Shown: positions 1-9,394 of the stretch, piece after piece | Layout: each line of letters starts with the position of its first letter | Position numbering within the stretch: position 1 is the first letter of the stretch | DNA from: Cudoniella acicularis | Lineage: Eukaryota; Ascomycota; Leotiomycetes; Helotiales; Helotiaceae | Length of the DNA: 20,387 nucleotides | Reading direction: 5' to 3' | Assembly (NCBI GenBank): GCA_013054445.1 | Contig: JAAMPI010001068.1 | Coordinates: 1 to 20,387 of the forward strand | The notes under the pieces: generated by a model | What the model was told of the DNA's origin: nothing | Databases searched by the model: none | The model's input: the letters and a program-made list of their open reading frames with translations, nothing else | Program-made: the position numbers and the translations under genes

Positions 1-977
1 TGTGACGCGTATAGGGGTAGGCTATTCGCCTTTATTTTTTTTAGGAGGGAGAACTAAAGATAATACCGTCATATATCTTAAATTACGCGATAATATAATT
101 GATAGTTAATTTAATAATAAGATAAGAAAAGAAGATATTAAAAAAACGTGTTTCGCGTTCTCGCTTAAGTGGGCCACGCGTGGTGGCCCCTACTCTTACA
201 TCTCCTTTTATACACGTCTCTTATCTCAAATTTAAACCAAAACTCCGAAAGTGCATTTCATATACCAAAAGTTAGCACATCACGTGAGCTTTAGATAAAC
301 ACTTCAAAATTCACATAGCCTTTAGCGAAGCTTGCAAGACATAGTTTGTAGCATCTGTCCATATGAGAGCCTCTCAAAAGTTCACTCATTGGATTTTAAA
401 TAACCTTTGTGGGTCCGTTTGCTACTGTGAAGTGTTTGGCACTTCCTTTGCTTAAGCGCCTTCCTCCTTGAATGGCCCCCAAATTTCACAAGGCTGCCTG
501 CCTCCAGCCATTAGAAATACTTCCACAGCAACCCTTCGCAAGCATGCGGCTGATATCTCGCAGCTTGTAATACACCCCACACCTTCCCACCAATCAATGC
601 ATGCACCATAAGTTTGAACCAATCGACACCCCAGAAAGCCAAAAGGTTCTTGACAAGCAGCTGCATTGCCCGAAAGGGCTGCAGAAATCCGGCCACGTGG
701 AAGTGAGAAGTTAATGAGAGGAGGTTGAGTAAAGTTACATAGTAACGCGCTTTGATCTTTTAGTGTCTTGTCAATTACTGTTCTGCTGCGAGCATATCAC
801 CCGCACATTAATCCAGCTTCCCCGAAAGTGAAAACCCGACCAGGACCCAGGTACTTCCAAAAGTTCGTCAACCAATCCAGTTTTCATCCCACAATTACAT
901 CATAACCATTTCGCATCCCTACCAAGTACTATCCTTCATACACATCTCCTCAATCCCACTCCGAGCAAACGCCCGCC
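1..977. other. AT-rich spacer with no supported gene
   Basis: The first 200 bases are AT-rich and repeat-like. They contain a perfect 10-bp palindrome (174-183) inside a GGGCCAC/GTGGCCC inverted repeat (171-189). The rest has no reading frame that I can tie to a protein family. A 61-codon minus-strand frame at 511-696 opens on GTG and is unrecognised, so I do not call it a gene. CT-rich sequence near 880-960 could belong to the 3' flank of the minus-strand gene that ends at 978. Confidence 0.5.
171..189. repeat. Short inverted repeat with palindromic core
   Basis: GGGCCAC at 171-177 is mirrored by GTGGCCC at 183-189, and CCACGCGTGG at 174-183 is itself a perfect palindrome. It sits in AT-rich, repeat-like sequence at the left edge. 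It could be the terminal part of a small transposable element, but no second end or target duplication was identified. Confidence 0.4.
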
Positions 978-1743
978 TCACCGCTCCCTTTCATAAACAG
1001 GAGGCGGCTCCCCATTCCTCCCGGGAACTCCCACAAAGGGCCTCGGCCCATGATGAGCGTGCCCGAAACGCCTCCCAGGAAACCTCGCTTCAGGAATACC
1101 ATATCCTTGGCCTGGCCCAGGCCAACCAAAGTTCTCCCTCCTAGCCCTTGCTTCATACCCATATCTCTCCCTCTCCCTCTTTTGCCTTCTTCTCTTCCGT
1201 CTCTTTTCATCCCTTCTTCTCCTCCTTTCCTCCCGACTATATATAGAACTTGGCGCAGTAGAAGAGGTAGAATCGTCTGTCGGAGGGATATAAACTCGTG
1301 GAAGAGGATCGCGGTCGACGTATGTTCGCAGCGGTATTGTGTGATCGCGATCGTGGTCGTGTTCGTAATATCCACCACCCCCGTCGCTGCCACACAGACA
1401 CAAAAATATACCAACAAGTAAAACAAACCCAAAAAATACCGCCTAAAATGCCGCCGATGATGGGCCCTGGGTCTTGTTGATCTTGCGCTGTTGACGTCGC
1501 CATTGTAGAATTATCGCTGGAAGTCGAGAGACTTGTTGCATATGGGGACGACGTTTGTGCAATTGATGTTGATATTGCCAAGGGAGTTGGCGTAAAGGTT
1601 GATGGTTGGGGTTCCGGCGCTACTGGTATGGAAATACGAGTCGTGATTGTTGTCCATGTCGTCCAATCCCGATCTGGTAATACGTTTTGGGGTTTAAGAG
1701 GAGTAGGTCTCGACTCGAGCGAAGTGACTTTGAAGGGTGTCAT
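978..1743 (-). CDS. Putative single-pass membrane protein, gene model unresolved
   Basis: I do not recognise this family. Reading leftward from an ATG at 1743, the frame gives a Ser/Thr/Pro-rich segment typical of a fungal extracellular stalk. A Gly-rich hydrophobic stretch follows (from about 1466 to 1400, beginning GPIIGGILGG), like a transmembrane helix. From there the best continuation is in a second frame (to a stop at 978). That frame also stays hydrophobic and then gives a Gly patch, His/Asp repeats, a very basic Arg/Lys/Glu tract and a Pro-rich tail ending PPPVYERER, like a cytoplasmic tail. The two frames are offset. No convincing intron of normal size joins them inside the helix. 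An intron ending at the TTTTAG just before the second frame would remove most of the stalk. A frameshift is the alternative. No signal peptide is visible in the first frame, so a 5' exon may be missing. Confidence 0.35.
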
Positions 1744-2762
1744 TGAAAGTTTCTTGACCGGGTTATTTTGTAGTCTTGAGATGAAATTGTGTTGTTATTA
1801 CGAGGGCAGAATGATCTAAAGAAAAATGGGATGGCTGGTGCTGCTGAAAATCTCGGTGGGCTTTCCAGCACAAGGCTGTTGGATAGATGTGCAGCGTGGG
1901 GGAGGGTTATACCACGTATCAAGAGGCTTGATTCCGTCAAACCAAATCATAGTAAGATAGCCACCAAAAATAATCGCTCACAAAAGCTCGATAATTCTGA
2001 ATGATGTCAGTTGAAGCAGCTATAGTGGAAGTGAATAGTGAAGGTTGCTAATTGAGAAGCGAGTAAGAGCTGATTCAAAGACACGTATAATTATTTCTAC
2101 ACGAGACATATTATCATAAAATCGTTATTAAACAGCGATCGCAGATGTGGCCAGACCAGAGCGATCAGCAAAAACTACAATGAATCCCAGCCACGGCTAC
2201 CCTTGATAAAGGAAAGGAAAGCCTCCTGCCATCCAGCCAGCCAACGCCACGCTAAAGCACGAATACCACCGTTTTGATCTATCACTTTTATGCCAAAGCA
2301 AAAATGACGGACTACCAAACCTATCAATAGCTCGTATATATTCGACTTCGATGCTCTTATAAATGATAAGCCTCTGATAATACGCGTATAGTCCTTGAAC
2401 GTATGATACTCTCTGTTTTTCGGGTTCTTAAATCTGGTATGTTTAAAGACAATTTTCAGAATCTGTCAATTCCTAGGCACTGCCCTTGATACAAACATAC
2501 CTATACCTATACTATATTCCCTTGATATACTTTTAGATCGATATTAGGTTTAAAGGATCTGGCTAGGACTAAATCACGAAGGCGCCTTTCGATTAGCGGG
2601 ATAGTATATAATGAAGATAATAGCGGGGTTAAGCATATATACGGTTGATAAAGAGGCGGTAGTAGAGAATAAGGAGGAGTAGATGGTAGTACTATTAGTA
2701 GACAGTATAGGAGAGCTATAATAACTTAGCTTTAGTTATCGTTAGCGGTAACGATAAGGGAG

Positions 2763-2991
2763 TGTCTTCTTAATTAGTTTATGTGATGTGATTCGCTTAC
2801 ATGCATGCTGGCGGACGTCACGTGGCTTGGGTGGCTGCCGGAGCTCCGGGATGATGTCGGTAGCAAACCTTTGTGACAGACTGAAAGCAAAGTAGATCTA
2901 TTACTTAGAATACTAAGGCGAAGAGCTCAGATGAGGTCTGAAACGAGGTTATATACANGNTNTNGGNNCCTANGTGNTCTNGTNCTGNNCN
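2763..2991 (+). mobile_element. Possible LTR fragment of a retrotransposon
   Basis: A purine-rich run (ACGATAAGGGAG, 2751-2762) is followed directly by TGTCTT. This matches the usual polypurine-tract/TG layout at the start of a 3' LTR. The following sequence is unlike its AT-rich surroundings, has a 12-bp palindrome CCGGAGCTCCGG (2838-2849), and carries a TATATA stretch (2950-2955) before a patch of N bases. I could not find the matching CA end, a second LTR or a target duplication, so the right boundary is arbitrary. Ordinary promoter sequence is the alternative. Confidence 0.25.
2958..2991. other. Cluster of 13 undetermined bases
   Basis: Thirteen N positions are scattered singly or in pairs among called bases rather than forming one gap run. 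This looks like a position-by-position consensus failure, for example from collapsed repeat copies. It lies about 60-120 bases upstream of the first readable O-methyltransferase codons, so it limits any 5' gene model there. Confidence 0.95.
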
Positions 2992-3052
2992 GATCACTTT
3001 CTAGGTTTTTCCACGTTCCTTAAAATTCTCTTTGGACTGGGGTTTTGATTGA

Positions 3053-5280
3053 CGTCTTAAAGGTTACTTAAGCAGCAAATGCCTGACTGCTGCCGTCGAG
3101 CTTAATATACCTGATCTTCTTCGTGATGGGCCAAAATCACTTTCTCACCTTGCAGCAGAAAGCCGAGCACACCCACATCGGCTTCGCCAGGTTCTAAGAG
3201 TCCTGTACAATAATGGAATTTTCTCTTATGAACCATCGGCCGAAACTTATAGCAACAACTCTACGTCTGAGCTTCTCTTGTCCGATCATTGGACTCAATG
3301 GCGAAATTGGGTTGAGTTGTACGGCAATGAATTCTATGAGATGGCACAAGGGATACCGGCCGCTTGTCGACAAGTTTCAACGCGAATGCCTGCCCAGATT
3401 GTCTTCAATACGGATAAAGATATGTTCACCTATTTCCAGGAAAGGGGGTGGGTACCTCGCCTCCACAAAACTTTGAGTGGCGGTGCAGCTGCTCAGGCAC
3501 CAGGGATATTAGCCGACTACCCATGGGAGCAAATTTCGGGTTCAACATTCCTTGATGTTGGTGGAGGCGGTGGCGGACTCGTAGCTCTTGTACTTCGGGA
3601 GCACAAAGATATAAGAAGTGGGATTCTTGACCGTCTAGAGATAATTGCGCAAAATATCGAAAGCTTCCATGGTCAATCTGGCCAATTCCGTGATATTGGG
3701 GATCGTGTTCCCCCGGAGAATTTGATCGCCGGCGATTTTCTGAAAGAGGTTCCGGCTTTTGAGGTTTACACTATGAAATGGTGCCTTCATGACTGGGACG
3801 ATTCCAAGGCTTTGAAGGTAATGGCAAATATTCGAAAAGCGATCCTGACAGGACCAAAAAGCCGCTTAGTTATTTTCGAATCATTGCTTGAAGATGGCCG
3901 CATGGGACGTCTTTCTCGATATGGGGACATTATTATGTGGATGAGTGCAAATGGACAGGAGCGAACAGAAACACAATGGCGGTCTTTGGCCAAGCAGACA
4001 GGATGGAAAGTGAAAGAAATTTACACCTTGAGGAATGCTTGGCCATGTGCCATAGACCTTGTTCCAGATTGGGACAGCCACCTCGTGCAGGCTCAACAAA
4101 ATGCCATTGAATCTCTTGCACTCAACCATGGATCGACAAACAAATCGAATCGCTACGACCGCGAATCGAGTGAGGTGATTCCCGGCAGCATTCCTCTAAC
4201 AGGAACTAAATACCTCACTACAATGACCTTCCTCGAGCCTTGGGATGCAAAGAAGGGAAATCCATTTATTCGCATTCAGCCTCATGAAGGATTTGAATAC
4301 ATGAACTTCAAATGGCAGGATTACAAGACTGAAGTGACGGATGCACGGCCCAATAGAGACATTTTCAACATCGATACCCATGGCTTCGCTTACTTCGACG
4401 ACCCCATCCAGCTGTCGTCCACCCTCATTGAAAAACTCCGAGCGAATGATAAAGCAACAATCAGGGACAAATATTATGACCACATCGAGAAATTCATGAA
4501 GTGGAAAACTGGAGCGGCCCGAGTTATCATTTTTGATGACACAGTCAGAAAGCGGAATCCACTTTTGGGTCCCAAAGAAAATCCAAACGGGAGAGAGCAA
4601 CCTGCCACAATGGTAAGTCCAATATCAGTGTCAAGAAAATATCCCGTTTGCTCATTTTACATAGGTTCATTGCGACCAGTGAGTTAATTTAGATTTCTAT
4701 ACGCAAGGTCTTTGCAGAATAGCTTCTCACCTTACTTGCAGATCGGAGAGTGGAGCTTTTATTCGCTTGCAGAGGAGCCTCGGGGCAGAAGAGGATATAA
4801 ACGAAATCCTCAAAGGCCGCGTACAATTGGTAAAGTATGTCTTCCAGGACGGGATCTTCCCCTTAGCTAGCGTTCGTTCTCACTTTTATAGCGTATGGCG
4901 ACCCCTGAACGGACCGGTGAACGACTGGCCCCTAGCAACACTAGATTCTCATAGTCTCTCCTCCTCCGATATTTATACTTGTGACCTGCTAAAGAATCAA
5001 CACGAGAAGCGTGGAGAGACGGTTACACTTTGTCACAACGATGCTCAGCAATGGTACTACTTAGACTCCCACCGGACGGACGAAGTCACCTTGATTAAAA
5101 TATGGGATAGCAAAAAGGATGTTGACGCTAAACGTGAGTTGAAATTCCTTTCCCATATGAAGAATTTCCCGTCTAAATTCCAAAATAGTTTGCGCCCACA
5201 CAGCCTTCAAACATCCAAATACTCTAGAGTTTGCTGAACCGCGGGAGAGCATCGAAGTGCGATGTTTTTTGATATACTAG
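3053..5280 (+). CDS. O-methyltransferase fused to AsaB/CmcJ-like oxygenase domain (5' end unresolved)
   Basis: The first half is a class I SAM-dependent O-methyltransferase of the plant/fungal OMT family, the same group as GliM. It shows a winged-helix dimerisation region (3077-3450), a SAM-binding Gly motif (DVGGGGGG, 3554-3577) and the catalytic-His motif HDWDD (3788-3802). After a linker of about 45 residues the same open frame enters an AsaB/CmcJ-type domain at about 4196. That family includes enzymes annotated as hydroxylase/desaturase, with a non-haem-iron HxD...H pattern. Four introns keep it in frame: 4613-4664, 4679-4741, 4835-4891 and 5134-5188. They place the HxD at 4668-4676, VWRP after intron 3 and the distal His at 5197, and the gene ends at 5280. 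At least 658 residues are visible. An in-frame stop lies at 3050-3052, so an upstream exon is expected. Likely acceptors are near 3062, 3072 or 3075. There is no start codon at the expected place and undetermined bases lie just upstream. Two separate genes remain possible but would need an internal start at a Met near 4221. Confidence 0.8.
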
Positions 5281-5969
5281 GTAAGCATCTCTATACATTG
5301 GACGATCATTCATAGCCTTAGTTTTGCCTACTTCAAATTGAAGGTCCCAATTTCTCTATTGGTGTCGTTCCTAAAAAGATTTATACTACTTACGATTGAT
5401 CATACACTGATTATTTAACTTAGGGCCCTTTTGAAGTTTTTGAGACCTAAGTATTGCAGCTCTTTTATTTAGATTTTCATCAAATAACATACAGCAATTT
5501 ATTTCTTGAACAATGCATAATAACACCCCGCATCGCCCTTTGAAACTTATTGCCCTTAAATTAATTTCTGTATATATGCATTTGTATAATGCAGTGCCGG
5601 AAGGTATCAAGGAGTACTTCAGTAAAAAAGAAAAAACATGAAGGACAAAATAAAGAAGAGTTTCTACTTGAAAGCATAGAAGTGAAATTAGCAGTATATT
5701 CACTCTTGTAGTCACGATAGGAACGAAAGTAAGAGTGTAGAATAGTCATGGCAGTGATGAATAAGATATATTGTGCTTTTTAGAAGACGATATAAGTCTG
5801 GTTGAAAAATTCTTTGGCTCAGTTGAAACTGTATTAATTCCAGTCCTTGTCTTATCTAGGCTCCTGAATACTAAAAGTATTCTGCACCATCGAAGAGCAC
5901 GAGCGTCAGTAGTTATATTGTGTTTCGACAATAAAACTAATCGATACTTGGATCAATAGCGCTAGAGCT
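5281..5969. other. AT-rich spacer between convergent genes
   Basis: This spacer separates the 3' ends of the OMT fusion gene and the minus-strand methyltransferase. It is AT-rich and has only short frames with no recognisable motifs. It should hold both transcript 3' ends, but I saw no further features. Confidence 0.6.
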
Positions 5970-6932
5970 CTACGCCTTCTTGTGTGCCCAGATTGCAAAC
6001 ACTTGCCAGGTACCGCCGACCTCGGTGAGCTCCTGGCGCAGCCTTGTGGGGAGAGTTGCAAGCTTTTCAGGAGAGACTGAGATCGGGGGCATCACTTATT
6101 TGTGTTAGCGACATCAACCTCTAGGTAACAGTTAGGCATTGCTTGGACAAACCTTTCGCAGTTTCGGACAAGCTTTGAGATGTTGCTGTGAAGCTCTCAA
6201 TACTCATCTGCCTCATCCTCTCGGTTTCTGCCTTGGCGCCGATGGGAATTGTGTAGACCTCAGAATGAATATCTTCCAGACCCATCTCAGCATACCACTT
6301 TTCGAGTGCCTTCATGTAGTGGAGATCTTGGCCACCAACGGCAATTGAGAAAACGTCGACGGATGCTTGATGAAGATCCTTCATGGCAGGACCCAGTTTA
6401 GGCCACTGTGTGAATACCATCTCAATCTGTTGTATGAATCCGCCGGGCTTGACAAGATCGACGAGCCTTTGCACAACATCACGGGGAGGGTTTGTGCCAG
6501 CACCTGGTAGAGCCAAGCGCGAATGCACCAAGTCAAATGTTCCTTGAAGTTCCGCGGGCCAGTCCGCGGTCATGGATTGACTGAAAAATTTGGTATGCGG
6601 TGGTGGGGGGTTGGGATAGTAAGAGTCCACAATGTCCGTACCGACATACTCGTGTTGAGCAGGAGCGACAGCGGCGACATCTTTCAACCAGATTCCTTTA
6701 CAAATAAATGTTTAGTCATTTCCGGTGGGAGGGGGGAGGGGGGGTGAGTCCTACCATCGGCTGTGGCTTGGTCAAGGATCTTCAGACCCGGCTTTGACAG
6801 ATCGAGTGGCGCTTTTATCAAGTCCTTCATGTGGTCCTTGATAATTTCATGCTGGAGAGCGAGGCGTTCGGTCTCGCTCGTGCCGGTCTCGAAAATGATA
6901 TTATTGTCATTGGAACCTACGGGAGCAGGCAT
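5970..6932 (-). CDS. SAM-dependent methyltransferase, GliN/LaeA-like class
   Basis: The model starts at ATG 6932 and stops at 5970, with introns at 6696-6754 and 6095-6152, giving 281 residues. The second intron has a CTAAC branch point close to its acceptor. The order fits a class I methyltransferase of the LaeA/GliN/TdiE type: motif I ILDQATADGIW (about residues 51-61), the FDLVHSR motif, then LVKPGGFIQQIE, the usual post-I segment. The C-terminus ends in a GGTWQVFAIWAHKK tail, common in this family. In ETP clusters GliN-type enzymes methylate amide nitrogen late in the pathway, and a small-molecule substrate is inferred here from context. Motif I has Ala-Asp-Gly where Gly-Thr-Gly is usual, which may weaken SAM binding. 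The enzyme is probably cytosolic, as no signal peptide is seen. Its start faces the Pth11-like gene across 729 bp. Confidence 0.8.
6727..6744. other. G-rich tract inside intron 1 of the methyltransferase gene
   Basis: Runs of 3, 6 and 7 guanines separated by single adenines occur on the plus strand. The gene is on the minus strand, so its transcript carries the C-rich complement just after the 5' splice site. The DNA strand has enough G runs to form a quadruplex. Confidence 0.6.
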
Positions 6933-7661
6933 GATGCTAAGGGGGTGTTAAACCGTAGACAAGGTACTTGGTGAAAATAGTACGATGAGGTGCAGATAGC
7001 TGGTTACCCGCAAAAAACAAAGTGAGTGATGGAAGGAGAGGAGACGGATTACGATTGAAGTTAGTACGGGAAAAGCTAGTTCGCTTATGTTGGTTGGTTT
7101 TATGGTCTTAGGTCAGTCAACTATGTCTCCTTTAGTCTACCTTGTAATTCCTGGGTGAATGCTGTATGCGGTCATCCAATATTATGGCAGTTGGGGTCGG
7201 GCTCGGGGTCGGGTTACGAACTCTGCCGCAGCCCGACTGCGCACCGGTGAAGCTCGGAAACTCCCAATCAGGTCATTATGATTTGTTGCAGGCCACTCGG
7301 GTCCCGCAACCCCTGCTGCAGTACCAGCCTCACGATGGAACCATTCCTCTTGTCAACCAGCCGACATATATGGTTGCAGGCCATGTTTTATACTTACACG
7401 AATTTTTACGGCTAAATCCAGATTTGTATCATGTTTCTGCAGTCCGGTCGCATCCCTGAGATGCATAGCAACACCGAAATCGTTCCAGAATGGGATACTG
7501 GCTATCGAGCAACTTTGATGGCGACCTCCTCTCCCTATCTTGTCGATTCCAAGCCCTCATTGCTCGAGTTCTGATTCCGGCCTCTGTTGTTCAAATCTTA
7601 CATTTTTCTTCACTCTCCAACAACTAAGGTTCACGTCCAGTCGAATTTCGAAAGTCACACA
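6933..7661. promoter_or_regulatory. Divergent spacer: methyltransferase (minus) and Pth11-like gene (plus)
   Basis: These 729 bp must contain both promoters. A 9-base direct repeat GGGGTCGGG occurs at 7193-7201 and 7205-7213. A 97-codon plus-strand frame at 7166-7459 has an ATG but no recognisable domain, and I do not call it. I saw no CGG-N3-CCG site here. Confidence 0.45.
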
Positions 7662-8913
7662 ATGATGTCAGCCTCCGCTCTGTCCAGAAGAAGTTCTACA
7701 ATGGTAGACCTCTCCGAAATTCCAGCAGGAACTCCCCCTCCAGGCGTAGTTCCGAACTTTGTTAATCCCGAATCAAGAGCGCCGGCACTGGTTGCTATAT
7801 GCATTCTCATGATAGTTCTCACTGTCCCCAGCGTGGCCACCCGGTTTTTCGTCAGACTGAGAATATCCAAAAATCCTGGCTTGGATGACTGGATCGGATT
7901 ACTGGGTGCTGTTTTCACTCTCGCCTTCACGATCTACGCTATCGTCGTCTTTTCTCTGCCTGGAAATGGACCGCACATATGGAACGTCCCTCTGAGCGTC
8001 TACATGGATCCAAACTCGAAATATTTCTTGAGAATGTTGTTCACGCAGATTCTTTATCCCGTCTGTGCGTACATTATCAAACTGTCCCTGTTAATATTCT
8101 ACGCCCGAGTTTTCGTCACTCCCGGACTTAGCAAAGCCAAGCTCTTCATATACGGTGGTGCAGTCGTCATGACACTAGTCTACACAGTTTTGATTGTTTT
8201 AACTATCGCATTCTGTGCTCGAAATCCTAGCCTCATCGACCCAAATGGCAGTTGTTATGCAAAGGGGGGCCAGGTTAATTGGGCTCTATCTGGAGTGAAT
8301 ATTTTCAGCGACTTCTATACTTTGGCAATCCCACTTTTTGTCCTTTCTGGACTGCAAATGAGCATGAAGAAGAAGTGGGCTGTAGGGGGAATTTTCCTTA
8401 TTGGTATATTGTAAGTATTTTCTTTTCTAATTTGTCCAGGGCCGCATCCAGTTGCAATTTTTATCTAACGCCTCCTCTTTCCAACTAGTGCTACCATTGC
8501 GAGCATTTTAACTCTATACTTCCGTATTGTTTTATCTAGAGGCAACGACATCCCGTGGGACATAGTTCCCTCTGCAATTTGCACGTTCGTAATCTCTCTT
8601 CCAAAATCCTTTCTGACGACTGATCATAGTTAGCATCCTTGAGCTCAATCTAGGAGTTATTTGCAGCTGCTTACCTGCATTGGCTGCTCTCATTAAAAGC
8701 AGGGCCAATTTGACAAAGAATGGTTCAAAAATGACTGGTCAGCATTCACGCCGGAACATCTCTGGAACACTTGATGGGGGTATTTCTGGGAAATCTCCTA
8801 GCAAAGGTTGGAAACGTGATGAGTATAATGATTCGGCAAAGTTGGTTGCAGCTCAGCAATATGTTGAGCTGGGGACTCGAACACATATCATTGGAGTTTA
8901 CGAGACTTCATAA
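7662..8913 (+). CDS. Pth11/SAT4-like seven-helix membrane protein (fungal rhodopsin-like domain)
   Basis: The model starts at ATG 7662 (a double Met; the frame extends upstream only by non-ATG codons). Introns at 8411-8488 and 8585-8633 give 374 residues ending at 8913. The second intron uses the weaker donor GTTCGT, chosen because it restores TILELNLG in frame. About seven hydrophobic segments follow a 40-residue polar N-terminus. Family hallmarks are visible: ATRFFVRLRISKNPGLDDWI after helix 1, a helix with IKLSLLIFYARVF, a loop Cys (SCYAKGG), and an ILELNLGVICSCLPAL helix. The polar C-tail has a Ser/Lys-rich stretch. The family is a set of predicted plasma-membrane receptors or orphan proteins specific to filamentous ascomycetes. 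Its link to the cluster is by position only. It could sense an external signal, or be a bystander. Confidence 0.85.
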
Positions 8914-9394
8914 GCACTACATCTCTAATTTCAATTTTGCTTTTCAGTTATGTTCTTTGCGTCTTTTTAATTATAGCCGTTACGTTAATATAAATAGATA
9001 AAGCATTTTAGTATTAAAAAAAACATGAATTGTGGCCTTCTCATTTAGTTTTTTTTCTGGTGATTGATTATTTTCAAGTATCCAAGACTGTGAACAGAAC
9101 ACAACAATCTATAATAAAACAACTATAATTATGTGCTTCGCATTTTGCGTACATTTATTATCGAATCGTCCAGGCTAAAATACCTTCCTAACTAGGATTA
9201 GCCCAAATATATTCTAAATTTAATTGTCCCTGTCCTTCTAAATTTAAAGCTTAAGGATTTTTCATTTCAATTCACTTTACCTTTCCCACCACTTCCACTC
9301 CTTACCTAACCTGACGATTATATCTGACTTATAATTGTTGCCATTTGCTAATAATCTACGCGGTTCCTTTTGGATTTTCACAGTCATCGAGTTG
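8914..9394. promoter_or_regulatory. AT-rich spacer upstream of the PLP-enzyme gene
   Basis: These 481 bases lie between two plus-strand genes. They hold the 3' end of the Pth11-like gene and the promoter of the ACC-synthase-like gene. A pyrimidine-rich stretch lies at about 9262-9304. No CGG-N3-CCG element was seen. Confidence 0.45.

Larger units (their letters stand above)
1744..3052. other. AT-rich intergenic region with repeat-like sequence
   Basis: There is no credible coding frame in 1.3 kb. The stretch from about 2080 to 2760 is rich in TA steps and in-frame stops on both strands, as in RIP-degraded repeats. A possible LTR starts near 2763 and undetermined bases lie at 2958-2991. The 5' exon(s) and promoter of the O-methyltransferase gene should fall in this region, but I could not identify an exon encoding the expected N-terminal portion. 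Confidence 0.5.

Noticed and set aside
511..696. 61-codon minus-strand open frame
   Set aside because: It opens on GTG, has no recognised domain, and no plausible partner exon was found. It may be chance.
1050..1421. 123-codon plus-strand frame rich in Pro and Ser
   Set aside because: It is the complement of the Arg/Glu-rich tail of the minus-strand gene. Its composition comes from a pyrimidine-rich tract.
2838..2849. CCGGAGCTCCGG palindrome as a zinc-cluster site
   Set aside because: The CGG half-sites are separated by 4 bases rather than 3, and it lies in possible LTR sequence.
4196..4600. 134-codon minus-strand frame
   Set aside because: Antisense shadow of the AsaB-like domain, which has clear family motifs on the plus strand.
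5386..5959. Several short frames in the 5281-5969 spacer
   Set aside because: AT-rich, mostly without good start codons, overlapping on both strands and without motifs.
7166..7459. 97-codon plus-strand frame starting with ATG
   Set aside because: No recognisable motif, no hydrophobic or repeat structure, and it lies in a divergent promoter region.
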